NCBI GenBank assembly: GCA_026874595.1
Contig: CM049311.1
Span: 56,504,453-56,568,452 of the forward strand
Origin: Sipunculus nudus
Lineage: Eukaryota; Annelida; Sipuncula; Golfingiida; Sipunculidae
Direction: 5' to 3'
DNA length: 64,000 bases
Shown here piece after piece: positions 1 through 12,780 of the stretch (position 1 is its first letter; the number at the start of each line of letters is the position of its first letter). The translations under genes and the position numbers were made by a program. The notes beneath the pieces were generated by a model that was not told the origin of the DNA, did not search any database, and saw only the letters and a program-made list of their open reading frames with translations.

Positions 1-1528
1 CACATCAACGGGTATATTTTGTTTATGGCCTGTCAATGGGTAGTAAGCTACACACGGTCTTCCTGGCATGAATGAAATCTAATCGGTGGACCGGGTAATT
101 AAATAGAGTTGACCTCGGTCTCGGTTGCCCGTGGACGCCAAACATCTACCCATCACCGCGGACTTTTTTCCAGGATGTTTCCGAGCGCAATGTCACAACT
201 TTTTCTGCAGTAAGACGTCACCCCTGTCATTGTTAGGGCAGAGATTGAAACCTGTGGCGGAAGGATAAAGGGCAAATTCGTCTCAATATTCCAAAGAAAT
301 GTACATTTAGTTTTATAAATACCGGATATTGTAAACATGAAATCCGTGCATGCAGTGTAAGGTAAAAATATACATATGAATATGTGGTAAAACACGTCAA
401 AATATTATAAATAAATACATCATGTATCCGGAAATGAACACGATGATTTTATATTTCCTGGACTTCACAGGCCAGAGAACAAGTCATTGGCTAATAATAA
501 ACATATATACTGTATATGTATATGCATATAACATATCCTTGTAGACAAATATTTCAAAATGGATCGAATGTTCAAGATAATGATAAAAGTAAAACCACTG
601 CTTTAAAATAACTGAGACTTTATTCACCCTATATACCAGCGTGCATTTTTTGTGCGTCTGTTTATTAATACTAATAATGGTTTTAATTATTCTTGAGCCA
701 TGGGTGTAATACAGTAATATTTATTCATTATATTTGAAGGAAATATAACAACAAAACATATTCGCGATCACGAAAACATATACCTACTAGGGGAAAACAA
801 ATGAAATGCCATAGGTACTGAAAACTTATCCACAAGGCTATATCATATCGCGGCCGGCAGCGTTTGTTTAGGGAACTTGATACCCGGCCCATGCTCATTA
901 TGATCTCAATATAAGCACAGCCAGACCAGCACCGAATCTTCATAAACAATTTACCCCGCTGACTTGAGGTAAAATGTACACCTTTTTCAACTTACTTATA
1001 TGTATTATGTGTCCAAAAGAATATATGTACGTCACACTTTAAAATACTTGAAAAATATTTTATCACGGTGTGCATGTGTATTTTAGCTTGCAGGATAAAA
1101 ACAGGTAATCATGCATTTATATTCTCATACCGTTAATTTATCTACTCTACTGATACATATATGATTACTACATATAGATATATCTGTTTTTAGTATTTGA
1201 TTTATTTATTCATATAATTGTTTATTATTTGTGTTGGTTTTTGTCGTAATGCCGTCGTGTCAAAATGTCTGGTGGTGTTTATTTCTTGGTATTCAGATAT
1301 CGATGTACGTATTGATAATAAGTAAAACAAAGCGAAGCATCATATTAACAGATATATATCATTACTATATGTTAAATAAATTGTCCTAAGGTTCTCTTGT
1401 ATACATATTTACTTTAAGAGAAGAAGAATAAACAAAGCTATCTACTTGTATTTATACATGTACAAACACGTATCAAAGGTTCGGATTAATTTAAATCGTT
1501 TCACCACTCCCAGTCAAAATGATTTCTG

Positions 1529-1529
<1 letters not shown>

Positions 1530-1570
<41 letters not shown>
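1530..1570. repeat. (TA)n microsatellite
   Basis: An uninterrupted TA dinucleotide run of about 41 bp in AT-rich sequence with no other feature. Confidence 0.97.
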
Positions 1571-1572
<2 letters not shown>

Positions 1573-1818
1573 TCAGTATTATAGAAATCCTGATGTTCTA
1601 TATATGCCATGCATGCATGATGGATGTGTTCATGTATAAATACAGTTTTATATATTCATTTTTATAATATTCGTTATTTTTTTTGTATTATTATAAGAAC
1701 TTTTAAGTGTGACTGAGGCCATGCTACTTCTAGTTAAGCTTTATTGTTTATTTGTTTGCATGCGTCACCTGATGTGACTTAAATCGAAAAAATTACAATA
1801 CATTTGGGTAAAAATCTA

Positions 1819-1820
<2 letters not shown>

Positions 1821-1859
<39 letters not shown>
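1821..1859. repeat. (TA)n microsatellite abutting a transposon-like end
   Basis: A perfect TA run that directly adjoins the sequence CAGTGAAACC at 1,860. A TA target followed by CAGTG is what pogo/Tigger-type Tc1-mariner elements leave. Confidence 0.95.
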
Positions 1860-1862
<3 letters not shown>

Positions 1863-2010
1863 TGAAACCCCGGGCTGCAGACACCCCTCTGGGACAGACA
1901 CCCCGCCTAAAGGACACCTGACCTTGAAAATAAGGACAAGGTCAAAAATAAATATCAGATACAAATTTGTCACTTGTGACTCTTCTCTGGTCAAAAGTCA
2001 ATTATGAAAA
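1860..2010 (+). mobile_element. Possible pogo/Tigger-like terminal fragment
   Basis: The sequence begins CAGTGAAACCCCGGGCTGC immediately after TA. It continues with spaced GACAC(C) motifs (cagacacc, cagacacc, ggacacc), resembling the subterminal GGACA-type repeats at 56,145-56,300. The opposite terminus was not found, so this is a one-ended fragment at best. The inner part (aaataaatatcagatacaaa, then gactcttctctggtca) resembles the repeat family at 54.15-54.7 kb. Confidence 0.4.
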
Positions 2011-2529
2011 TTCAAACGTGTCGAGGATACAGTGCAAACACGTACAGAACAAAAAGGGGAAATATAAAAATATAAAATATAATATGAAATATAAAAGGAA
2101 ATTCATAAATCCCCTATATATTCATATCTGTATTTACATCCTTGTTTGTAAATGTTGTTTTCATTATGTTTCATTAATCTTTATTATTATAAATGTCAAC
2201 TTGAAATTTTACATAAGCTACAGTGCTTATCTGTAGCTATATATATATACAAAAATATCATAATGCTTTCGTGCTTAATCTGCATTAGCTATTTTTAGTT
2301 TCATAAGCTAATGTTGATATTTCTTACATTTTTCTTTATATATGTGTGTCATGTCGCAAGTTACATAAGTTTTTTTTTCGTTTTTTTTTTTTCAAGAATA
2401 AAATCGAAAAGAAAATGGAAAATCGTTTACAAAGTTTAGGTAAAAATCGAGCACCTGTTGTAGTAACTATATGTTAACGGTAGCCGTGTACTTAACCCAT
2501 ACAAACGAGTGCTTGCTAATAATAAACGT

Positions 2530-3010
2530 TGTAAAGCCGGAGTCAAATTTGTCTTACACGCCGTGAGTCTTTGAAAGTGTTCATGAAAAGAAGCAATAAG
2601 ACTATACAGCAATAGTTATCCGGCCAGCATCCGTAAAATCTCGAGTATAAGTGTCCCGTTAAACACTCCCCAGCATCTGTGGTTTGGCTTCATGTCTTCG
2701 GCTTTATCTTCTGTAGATTGTCAGGTTCCTTCTCCGCCCGATATCGCTTGCCCATCAGTGCTATATTATAAGACCGTGATGCTGGGTGTTGATAGCTGAC
2801 GCTCGAGCCCCGAGGAGCGATTAAGTGCATGTAAAGAGGCTGGTTCACGCACCACTTGTAAGGAAGTTATCACCCTCCGAAGAAGGGGTACTGTTACATA
2901 TGGGGTAGAAGCTGGGAGGGTGATCATAGCGGGAAGCTCTACGCCTTTGGCACCTCCTCCTGCGGGGGTGCTTAACCCTAATTCTGTTTATGCCATCATC
3001 ATCTAAATTC
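2530..3010. other. GC-richer unique block with a 10-bp hairpin
   Basis: This roughly 480-bp block is clearly richer in G+C than its flanks and has no long open frame. It contains a perfect inverted repeat, ATCACCCTCC at 2,869-2,878 and GGAGGGTGAT at 2,915-2,924, with a 36-bp loop. The word GATGCTGG or its complement recurs. It could be a decayed mobile element or a regulatory block; I cannot tell which. Confidence 0.4.
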
Positions 3011-3729
3011 ATCACGCCGCCTTATTAGCTGCAAGATGGGGTTGATAAGGGTAATAACCCCGGGTATATGTCCCACGATTTCCTCAATCTGTTGAAAAGT
3101 GGTGACACATTGAAATATCAGTCACAACTTGATACCAGAGGGGACAAAAGAGAAAATCCTGAACAATGATAAAGTGCTTAAGTGATTAACCGTGATATCC
3201 GTGCTGCTGGAAACGTTCTCCGTGATATGAATATACGGTTAGACCACACTCGTATAACCCTGGATCGTGCGTACAGGTATCATATTGTTCATGTATATAT
3301 AAACACATGTCCAGCTGCATTACGTTTTATAATATGATTTTATTTTATTGTAGATATTTTGCGACACCGTTATGCTTTCACATTTTTTTTCTCACTATTA
3401 TCTATCAAATATTTTCTTTATGAATATTTAAAATATATACAAAAATATATGTGTGTAAACAGCATCGTTTAAGTGTGCATGCAAGTATTGCTCAGTTCAA
3501 AACAAGATATTTATTTTAAAGTGTCAAGCTCAGTCTAGACAATCTAGAAATGACAAAATTCGATATTCTTTTAATGTTTAGTGTCTTTCCCCGGAAATAT
3601 TTTGTGCGCATGTCTATTTTTCTCCAAAACATTTTTAAGAAACAAAATGTGTACGTTAAGTAAAACACCGAACTCCTGCTGGAATGTATACATTTCATGT
3701 TAGCCACGTATTTAACAAACATTAATCAA

Positions 3730-3733
<4 letters not shown>

Positions 3734-3764
<31 letters not shown>
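3734..3764. repeat. (TG)n microsatellite
   Basis: A perfect TG dinucleotide run of about 31 bp, capable of Z-DNA like other long TG tracts. Confidence 0.96.
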
Positions 3765-3766
<2 letters not shown>

Positions 3767-5493
3767 AGCCCCTATCCTCTAATTTACATGTTTATAATCG
3801 TATTCTATATGATAGGTTTAAACTCTATAGAGATCGAACTATTTGCTGCAATGCAGTTGTAAGTTGCCCGAAAACAAGGCAATGCCCGTGTACGTACATA
3901 CACTGGCTTACAGTACGCTCATCTTACTACAAGTGTCCTCCTGCATCGAAAAGTCACAGGCGTCCTTTGTATATATGTTCATCACTATAAATGTTGCCGT
4001 TTTGCTGCATGTGCATGCTGCGTAAACATGCTAGTTTCCGGTACGGAATTCCTGCTATTGTTTCGTGGAGAATTAGTGTGGTAGCCCAGCTGACTGCTGA
4101 GTGTCGGTATACAGTTTTGTGTTCAGACGGTGGCTCCACAAAAAAGCACACCGGAAGTGCTTCAGTCAGTGTTTGTCAAGCCCCGTCACCTCCTGGTTTT
4201 TAAGCGCATTCTCTGAGAAGTTGTATATCTGCCCGAGTTCCGAAGCAGGACCGTGTGACTGTTTTCGCTGAGATATACTACTGAACAGCCTGACATGAGT
4301 TATATACGTTCTAATTGTTACCCATGTTGCATGCTGTCCTTAAAAAAAAAGTACATTAAAACCTCCTCTTGTGTTTTCACATGACGGTACTATAACACAT
4401 TAACGTAAACAGCTTATTATTTTTTCAATTATTTTATAATTTTAAAGCTATATAAAACTATAACTAGCCGATTTCTATGAGAAAAAGGAAATTTTTGCGA
4501 CAGCCCTTGAAAAATTTTCAAACTGTCGAAAAAAATTATTTGACACAAAAATAATTGACACATATTTGATATTTACTAACATGCGTATATACCTGATGAT
4601 ATCAACATTAGCACTGTTAAAGACTCGGGGTTGTGCTACATGCTTGTGACAGTTTTATATAGACAGTTAACGCAGAATTAAAAACAGGCTTAAATCCCAG
4701 CAATAGTCGATTCGGTCACTTTTGCACCGAAAAAGGCCTAACTGTAAATGTTTTTCAGCATTTCCTATCCATCGGTCAGACACCTATATATGCCCGAGCG
4801 ATACATACACATACGGCTTAAAACTGTTCAGGAAAACAAAATATCTGTAATGTTTATTGGTTTTCTGCAAAATTTTGATGCGAGAGTCGTGCAGCATCTT
4901 TTATGGTAAGTCAAATTCAACAATGTACGCGGTTAACGGGAGACCTGACACACTGTTCCAATCGACCGGGGGCACCGGTGTCAGCGTTGACAGTGTTTAG
5001 TCGAGGAGCTACAAGCTCGCCTACTCTTTGAGGTGGAGGGTTTTGCCCATGTTTCCCCGATATCTGATAGCGGCCCGGGACAAACGTATACCCTGGAGAT
5101 ACCCTGACTGTCGTAGATTGCCCGCTTGAGTAGAAACAAGGAATGTGGCGGCGTGTTTTCTGAAGCAAATTTGATCCACTGTCTTTTTGTTGCTGTAGCA
5201 ACATTCCGTTTTCAGTGAACAACTCCCCCAGCTGAAGTTTATTAACTTGGCTGCCTCGCTCTGTCCCCGCCTTCACAATTGCCCATATACATTTGACAGA
5301 GCCGCAGATGTACAAATGTATATATCGTGATTTAAGTAGTTCTTTATCTGAATGGACGAGTTCACGCTCAGCATCCGCTCCATGTGAACAATAATCATGG
5401 ATAACCAGAGAAATCTCCTCAAAATATTTTTTATGGCATTGAAATCTATAGGTACATTACACGACAGTATTTTATTGATTTAGAAATACAAAG

Positions 5494-5496
<3 letters not shown>

Positions 5497-5534
<38 letters not shown>
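5497..5534. repeat. (TA)n microsatellite
   Basis: A perfect TA run of about 38 bp with unremarkable AT-rich flanks. Confidence 0.96.
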
Positions 5535-5536
<2 letters not shown>

Positions 5537-5959
5537 ACTACATGCACATGTAAAAAGGGACAAAATGTCACAAAATTTAATTTGGTATGTGCTCCAACTT
5601 TCATATATATAATTTCTGGCATCATCAGAGAGCGACATGAAAATATATTATTTATCTTTGCAAAAATGCAATTATAAATGACATATTATGGAAATATAAT
5701 GTGGAAATACTATTACGTATATGTATACCATGCAGCTTATATCTAGCCATGAACTTTAGAACTTTGAGACATGAGATAAATGTGTTCATTTAAATATAAT
5801 AACTACTATACTTTTTCTTTAACTTCTTTCAGAAAAAAAACTAATTTGTGATATTTGTATACATAAGAAGGCATGGTACGCCCATTACTGGATAAATATT
5901 CTTTCAAAAGACATATCTATATCATAAAATAAAGGTACATCAGATATACATGGCCGTTT

Positions 5960-5961
<2 letters not shown>

Positions 5962-6018
<57 letters not shown>

Positions 6019-6074
6019 GATCTTATGAAACAGATATTTCATACAGTACAGTATATTAATACTTCCTTAATGAA

Positions 6075-6106
<32 letters not shown>

Positions 6107-6125
6107 GATATATATATATATATAT
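5962..6125. repeat. Paired (TA)n tracts
   Basis: A 53-bp perfect TA run (5,962-6,014) is followed, after a 60-bp spacer, by an imperfect TA/TG tract (6,075-6,125). Confidence 0.95.
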
Positions 6126-6465
6126 GAGTTCTTTATTTTGAACCATTAACTACGCGGGGATATTCATTTACGTGGATTTTATACAAATAATTTTGCTTTT
6201 TGCTAAGTATCGATAAAAAAGTATCTACTTAATCATTATAACAAAATTCTTTCAGACGTAAACCAAAGAAATGAATGAAATACAGACTGCATGTTTATGC
6301 TCGGAGCAGTATATTGATGTTAGAATTTCCTTGATGTGAGTTCAGGTAATTGAGGGATATGAGCGTCGATCCTTTATACAAAGAAGAAACAAATTATACT
6401 GTACTTCATTACACTGTTAATGTTTTGCAAGGATTTAAACATTAAATTGGTTAGAAGGCACATCT

Positions 6466-6467
<2 letters not shown>

Positions 6468-6493
<26 letters not shown>
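6468..6493. repeat. (GA)n microsatellite
   Basis: A perfect GA dinucleotide run of about 26 bp. Confidence 0.95.
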
Positions 6494-6497
<4 letters not shown>

Positions 6498-6562
6498 CTT
6501 TTGTAAAGTGCATTGAAACGACGCGTCGAATAAGTGCAAAGCTGTAGGGTAAAGACTTTGAC

Positions 6563-6884
6563 GTTGGATGGAACAAAGGAGCCGGTTACGGGTGTCTATA
6601 ACGGGCTGGTTTCTACCAGAACTGGCAGATTAATGAAGCAACCCTTGTTGGCTCTGCTATGGAATTCTTCTAAGGGTGGGCTGTACAGTTGTAGCTTCAG
6701 CCTTGATTAGCTTGAACCGTTCAAGTAGCCGTCTGCAGTCCGCTCGGGCCCCCTGACCTTTGTACTTACCGCTGTCCAGGGGCTCCCGGCTGACCGCTGG
6801 GAGCCGCCCCATAGACCATACAATGTCCATCTGTAGTGACCAATGCTGACCAGATCCCATCGAGGGTCCTTTGTTCCATAACAA
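6563..6884. mobile_element. Possible inverted-repeat element (MITE-like), about 320 bp
   Basis: The 13-bp word ATGGAACAAAGGA at 6,568-6,580 recurs as its exact reverse complement at 6,867-6,879. The block between the arms is GC-rich (about half G+C) in an AT-rich background and has no convincing open frame. No target duplication is obvious. The arms could be chance, but a 13-bp perfect inverted pair bounding a compositional island is suggestive. Confidence 0.35.
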
Positions 6885-7905
6885 ACATAAAACACACACG
6901 CCCCTCTGATAAGAAATGCACTTAGCACATACACATGGTCTGGTGCGCTACTTTAATTAACACATATACCAAACTATGTCATTTTCCCCAAGGAACAAAT
7001 AAAAGGGTTACAATGTAAATCAGGCGTATAGTATAGCATAGCCGTGGAACCATACTTGTTAACATGGCAGCGTTTATATACCTTGATAACTTTATCAAAA
7101 GATTACCTGTATCTAGATTGAAAACAAAGGCTCAAAACATAAAGTATATATACATATAAGAAACAAACATTCTTCTCACAAAAACGACATATTGTTTGTG
7201 AATGAAATCAAAGAAAGTTAAAAAAGAATCCCATGAACTGCCTTTTTCATTTTCCAAGTTTAAGAGGGAACTGCATGGATGCGTGCGGGTGCCTTGAAGT
7301 ATATACGTGTCGAAAAGGCAGGTTGCAGAAAGCAATATTTGATCTCACATTGGTCTAAAATTAGAATTGAGAATTTTGAAATCACAAGCCTTGGGTCTTG
7401 TCTAAAATATAGGATTAATAGAGGACTAAATTAGTAAAGACTTTACAGAGATAATGAGAATACTGTTACCCGTACAGGAATTAAATAAATGAAAAAAGGA
7501 AGACTCCTCGACTCGTAAAGTCTCCATATATAATTTTAGATAAATATATTAATGTACCGTACACTAATTTGTCTCTTAAGGTTTTTCCAACCGTGTCAAC
7601 ATTGCATGAGGAAGAAACTTTGAGATGAGATAAGATAAATATATTAATCCTGCATCAGATGATCTAAGGTAATATAACATAGATATATACACGGGTATAA
7701 AAAAAGTGCCTTCATAAGATTAATATATATTGATGTTGAAATGTATACCTATACAAGTTAGCATCAACGTATATCCAAAGGTGTGAATTATATACATAGA
7801 TAAATGATCCGTCGCCAGGTGTTTTGGTTAAGAAACGAATGCGTCACATCAAATGAACGAGTTAAAAGATTATACCTTAGTCCGTGTCCCGTCCTGTAAC
7901 CTCCA

Positions 7906-7995
7906 CAGCTGTCTGTATAATGAGTCGTAATCAGGCAACACGTGTTACCATGGTAACCTGATTGTTGTGGTGCCCGGTCCGCCGGGGCCCAGCTG
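7906..7995. promoter_or_regulatory. Candidate enhancer: two CAGCTG E-boxes around CACGTG and an RFX X-box palindrome
   Basis: Within 90 bp there are CAGCTG (7,906-7,911), CACGTG (7,939-7,944), the perfect palindrome GTTACCATGGTAAC (7,944-7,957) and a second CAGCTG (7,990-7,995). CAGCTG is the preferred site of MyoD/E-protein heterodimers, and GTTACCATGGTAAC matches the full X-box bound by RFX factors. The block lies about 5 kb before the MRF middle exon in presumed intron 1. Function is inferred from motif content only. Confidence 0.4.
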
Positions 7996-8817
7996 TGGTT
8001 GTAGACGGGTTAAACATTCGAAAGGGATATGCCAAAGGTGATTTGAGCCATAATTTAAAGAAATACACAGAAAGAACCAAGAAAACATCGTCTGGCTAAG
8101 TCCCACTATTACTTTCAGCTAACCCCGTTATGCAACCTAATCTTCCAGATGTTCAAAAATTTTTAGTGTCATTATTTTCAAGAAAATTGAGTTTTCATTC
8201 ACATGCTTTAAGTCTAGTTATATGTCTACATGTAATGTACGGACTTGTTTTGTTGAGTTTTATACATTCTTATGAAAATACGCCTTGCATGCGAACAAAT
8301 CAGGGGAAAATCAAACAACCTGTATTATCTGTCTCTTGTTTTGAAAATGTTTGCTTAACATTTTCTATATCAATTGTAATACGTTGTGCTTATTGATTTG
8401 TCCCTATAGTCCCTATCAAGGTAATAGCCAACCTCGACAAATATAGAGCTAAGTATATATAGGACAAATGATGCAACATATATAAGTGTATATTGTTTGA
8501 AGATATAATATAAATATATATATATTTATATACATTGTTCACTATTATTATTATTTATTATTTTTTTATATAATATATATCTTGCTAAGATTTATATTGT
8601 TTTACACATGGGAGGGTAAAGGTAGGGGTTTTTATCTGATATCATTTGCCATGTCACTGTCATATCCGACTTCACACTTTCCTTCCTTTCGGGCCTGTCC
8701 GTTCATGTATAGTTTTTCTCAGTCCCCTTAATTAGCGTGCACACGACCGCCGTAATATCCACCTTCCACCCATGGCATGATGAGTGACTACTCATTAATT
8801 CCTGCATGGGTAGTGGA

Positions 8818-8920
8818 GAGAGCATATCCTTATGATAAAGAATATACAGCGCGAATGGAACGCGAACCCACAACCATGCGGTCACATGTAACAGTGCCCA
8901 AACTATAACGCCACCATTTA
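8818..8920 (-). mobile_element. Possible tRNA-derived SINE fragment
   Basis: Read on the minus strand, the sequence has an A-box-like stretch (TAGTTTGGGCACTG). About 30 bp later comes a B-box-like stretch (GTGGGTTCGCGTTCC), at the spacing seen in tRNA promoters. It does not fold into a clean tRNA cloverleaf by eye, so a SINE head is more likely than a functional tRNA gene. The evidence is weak. Confidence 0.25.
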
Positions 8921-9348
8921 TATATAAAATGTATATAAATAATTATAGGATGGAATTTTAACTTTTAATTTTTCAGCTGATGTGTTTAATCAAATGAATT
9001 CGCCATTGTTTTATTATATACTAATAGTTCTCCTTATTGCAGGATTTATATTAACTTATAAAATAGTTTTATGATGATTTTACTTTTTATGTGTTTTTGA
9101 CTATGAGCTGCAATTTATTAATCTAAGTCAAATCATATTTAATCACAGACATATATTTCTTTTATAAAATTGATAATATTTTTGCTTTTGTCCTACTCTA
9201 TACTTAATATAAGGTGTGGGATTTTGTCCAGTTTTCCATGCAAGGAGCTTTGCCTTCGTGGTTGGCTTCACACATAAAAAATGACGGGTGTTGTAGGTCG
9301 TTAATACACATCACTGGATCAGCGCAAAATATAAACAATCTATACTTT

Positions 9349-9351
<3 letters not shown>

Positions 9352-9398
<47 letters not shown>
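9352..9398. repeat. (TA)n microsatellite
   Basis: A TA run of about 47 bp with one interruption. Confidence 0.95.
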
Positions 9399-11211
9399 GT
9401 GATATAATCAAGAATATCAATATTCACATAAATACATGCACAATATAATAACATATGTTTGGTCCTTTTAGTAGTCTTTCATTTTATTACTGGAAAGAGG
9501 CACCCACATTCTTTGTTTACTGTTGTAAATAAATGAAGACACCGTAAGTTGTGCGAAGTCTTGTCTGGTGATTTGAGCATAGTCTGTGGTATAAAGTTCC
9601 CTGTCACTTCCCATGGCATGGTTCGGTCAGGGGTTATTTATGCTCCCGTTATGGACATGGTGACAGTGGACTGATACTGATAGGGGGTATATTATGAGGG
9701 TAATGAAAGGGCATGGGGTGCCACCCCTTTACCCTCCGATAGCCCTCGTCGTCACCCCTGTCAGCATGTCGTGTCTTGGTCGTCAGTTAGTCTGTAATAT
9801 CATTCCCTCTCACGAACTGAACACGAGGGGCGGAAAATTATCTCCTCCTGAACTTTTGACCATGAATATTTTAGAATTTTTCTCCGGTAAACGACGAAAT
9901 ACAGCAGAGTTTAGATGTAAGGATATTCACTGCACGCAAAGTTTCAAATCCAAAATGCATTTCGTATACAAAAATAAAGTTTATTTGTTTTATAAAGCAC
10001 ATTTGACAATTTATCTAATTGATCTCATGATGCATTTTCAGATAAGCGGATATGTTTTTATAACGTGATAAGGATATACTCTTCTTTACAATTAACTATT
10101 TTCACAAAAGTAAACATTTTGTATTGCGGGCTATAAACGCAAATACCTGTTTTATTTTGCGCTGGTGACCAGTTGTTTTCGTAAATGCTGAATGGTAAGT
10201 TTAGAAACCTGTATGTAATCATATATTTATACGATTCGCCACCCCAATTAATAAGATAACACATTTATTGAATGGATTTTCAACGATAAATTGTATAACA
10301 GATTAATCAAAAATTGAAGCAAAACCAAGCCATATTTTAAGTTTTATTATTTATATATGTATATGGAATTCAGAGTAACGTGATCTCATACTAAGCACCA
10401 ATAACGTAAACGATAGAATGACTGAATTTATTATTTTCATATTAATCAATTAAAAGTCCTTTCATTTTGGATACAGATTTCCACAAAAATGGTTCTGTTT
10501 GACCAACACAAACTTAGGCTAATTTATGCAGAAATTTTCCAGAAAAGACTCGAGGACATAAGTTGTCAACGACGCATTCCAAGCAGACTCTGGCCGGTCT
10601 TAATTGATAAAGTTGATGTTGAGTTGACAACTACTTTGATGTGCTTGTACAAGGTGTTAAGTGACTTAAGTGCTGGCCATATAGACTGTTACAGCGTGTT
10701 TACCCACACGTTTAAGTCAGCAAAGTACGTCTGGCTGGCGTCTGTTTATTGTTCAGCGACATAGCAGCCAGAATTTTGACATTTTAAAACCAACGCGTCA
10801 TTAAAGCAGGGTGTCTCTCGGGTTGCTGTGTCTGAGGGCATTGCGGTGGCTGTTGAGCTGCTGTGTTGTACTGCGGCAGCCCTCTGTGATCACTAATGAG
10901 GGACCATGACACAGACCAGGACCGTATACCTTGCCTGCTGTCGGAGGTTGCTGTATGCCCTGTTGGCCCCAGTGACGCCTCACGTGCAGTCTAGAGACGG
11001 CAGAGGGCCGACCCCACCGCTAACAGCTTACCCTAAACATTAAATAAAGCCATCTGTCTTTATGTACGGGGAAATAATATATGATGCTGAAATGCCTCTG
11101 TTTGACGACTGTGGAACTAGGATCAAATACTACTCAGTTATATATAATGGTTGAATTACGTACATGGATAAATGATAACTTTGAATTTGGGTGCGCGCTT
11201 TGTATGTGTTC

Positions 11212-11217
<6 letters not shown>

Positions 11218-11282
<65 letters not shown>
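11218..11282. repeat. (TA)n microsatellite
   Basis: A perfect TA run of about 65 bp, ending just before the foldback element that starts near 11,310. Confidence 0.96.
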
Positions 11283-11286
<4 letters not shown>

Positions 11287-11309
11287 ATATAATTGATAAT
11301 TAAATAGTT

Positions 11310-11820
11310 TGTAAAGGACCGAAAGGTACTGAAATGTGTACCGAAAAGTTCCAAAAATTACATTTTGGACATTTTCTGGTATACTTTTAAGTAATTTTCA
11401 GAACATTTTTCATTAATTTTGTATACTTTTCTGTATTTTTCAGTATATTTTCTGAATAATTCAATGGAATATACTTAAAAATTCAGAAAATTATGCCATA
11501 AAAATAAAAAAAATATACAAAAGTATATACTGGAAAGTGTCTCAAATGCATTTCTGGTACGTTCGGTACACATTTCAGTACATTTTTTATATTTTACAAA
11601 CTTTTAACGTCCTACTGAATTATTCAGTAAATATACTTAAATTTCAGAAAAGTATAAAAAAAAATACAAAAATGTACTGAAAATTACTTAAAAGCATACC
11701 ATAAAGTGTCCCAAATACAGTTTTGGGTACTTTTCAGTACACATTTCAGTAATTTTTAATACTTTTCGGTATACTTTTCGGAACTTTTCAGTATTTTTAG
11801 GTACTCTTTGATAATTATCA
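11310..11820. mobile_element. About 500-bp near-perfect foldback (long inverted repeat)
   Basis: The whole block is close to its own reverse complement. GTACTGAAATGTGTACC at about 11,326 pairs with GTACACATTTCAGT at about 11,737. The stretch GGACATTTTCTGGTATAC at about 11,370 pairs with its counterpart at about 11,680-11,715. The centre is the palindrome AAATGCATTT at 11,544-11,553. There is no coding capacity. It resembles a foldback transposon or a MITE with very long terminal repeats and adjoins a (TA)n tract. Short GTACTTTTCAGT-type words also recur in direct order, so it may have grown by internal duplication. Confidence 0.65.
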
Positions 11821-12469
11821 AGACCCGGCGCTTTATAAAATTTAGGCCTGTCACTTACATTACTGATTTAAACAGAACATGGAGAGATGCATACTGAATA
11901 TCTTTGCCTTTTATTTATCCGCAAAAAGTTTAGACGTAATAATTAAAACAAGCGAACGAATACTAATTATTTTTACCTAGACGTCTGATACATAAACGGT
12001 AGTGAAATCTTTCTTCATATTGTATTGTTTCATTCTTCGACAGAGCTGTAAGCTTCTTAAATAACTATAACATTTTTAATATTTCGCGGTTATTTTATCC
12101 TGATTAAACTTGTGTATTTTCACCTTTTTTAACGCAAAGGGCATATTGCTATACCGGTACAGGAAATGGCCAAATGCGTGCATTTAGTGATGTATATTTA
12201 GAAGCTTTTCTGATTTCAGAAAAAAATTCAACACAAACTTATTTTTAAAGTTCTCCTTTTGCATGATGAAAGTTACATATTTACCACTACAATGATATGT
12301 ATAACTATATAGGTAACCAGTCCGGGGTATACTAGTATTCCAGTCCGTATGTTTATAGGTCTACTGACACTTTTGTAGCCATGCAAACGTGGAACACTAT
12401 CCTGACACCGTACAGCGATTACACAGCGTGTCACGTTTTAATTATCATCGCATTTAACATTGAATAACC

Positions 12470-12780
12470 AATGATGAGGTGCTCCTTACTTTAGCCACTG
12501 ATAATTCGTTTTGACAGGGAAGCGCAGCTGAAGTTATACCAGTCCCGATAGCGTTAATTAGCAGAGGATTACGGTCTCACGTCGCGGTGTTTACCCGCTT
12601 AACAAACGTCCCGTGGTCGGATATAATGGCGGACGAACTCAGCTCTCTCCGGACGTACCAGCGGTTTAACTAATTAACCTCGCTGTCAGACTTACACTGA
12701 CCAGAACTCCCTGACCAGGAGGTCACTTTCACTCCCAGCATTGTTTATTTATCCCTGGCACGAGCTGCTGGTCTGGATAT
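12470..12780. promoter_or_regulatory. Candidate conserved non-coding block upstream of the MRF exon
   Basis: A single-copy, GC-richer stretch about 0.3-0.6 kb before the MRF middle exon, without repeats or an open frame. It contains a CAGCTG E-box at 12,525-12,530, TTAATTAG-type homeodomain words and a GACCAGG inverted pair near 12,700. The regulatory role is inferred from composition and position. Confidence 0.3.

Noticed and set aside
4917-5315. A 132-codon minus-strand open frame
   Set aside because: It lacks an ATG at its beginning, shows no domain or splice signals and lies in a GC-richer block where long frames arise by chance.
8818-8920. A functional tRNA gene
   Set aside because: A- and B-box-like words are present, but no complete cloverleaf or anticodon arm could be formed by eye; kept only as a possible SINE.
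9694-10068. A 124-codon plus-strand frame
   Set aside because: It is half AT-rich low-information sequence with no domain, splice sites or codon pattern of a gene.
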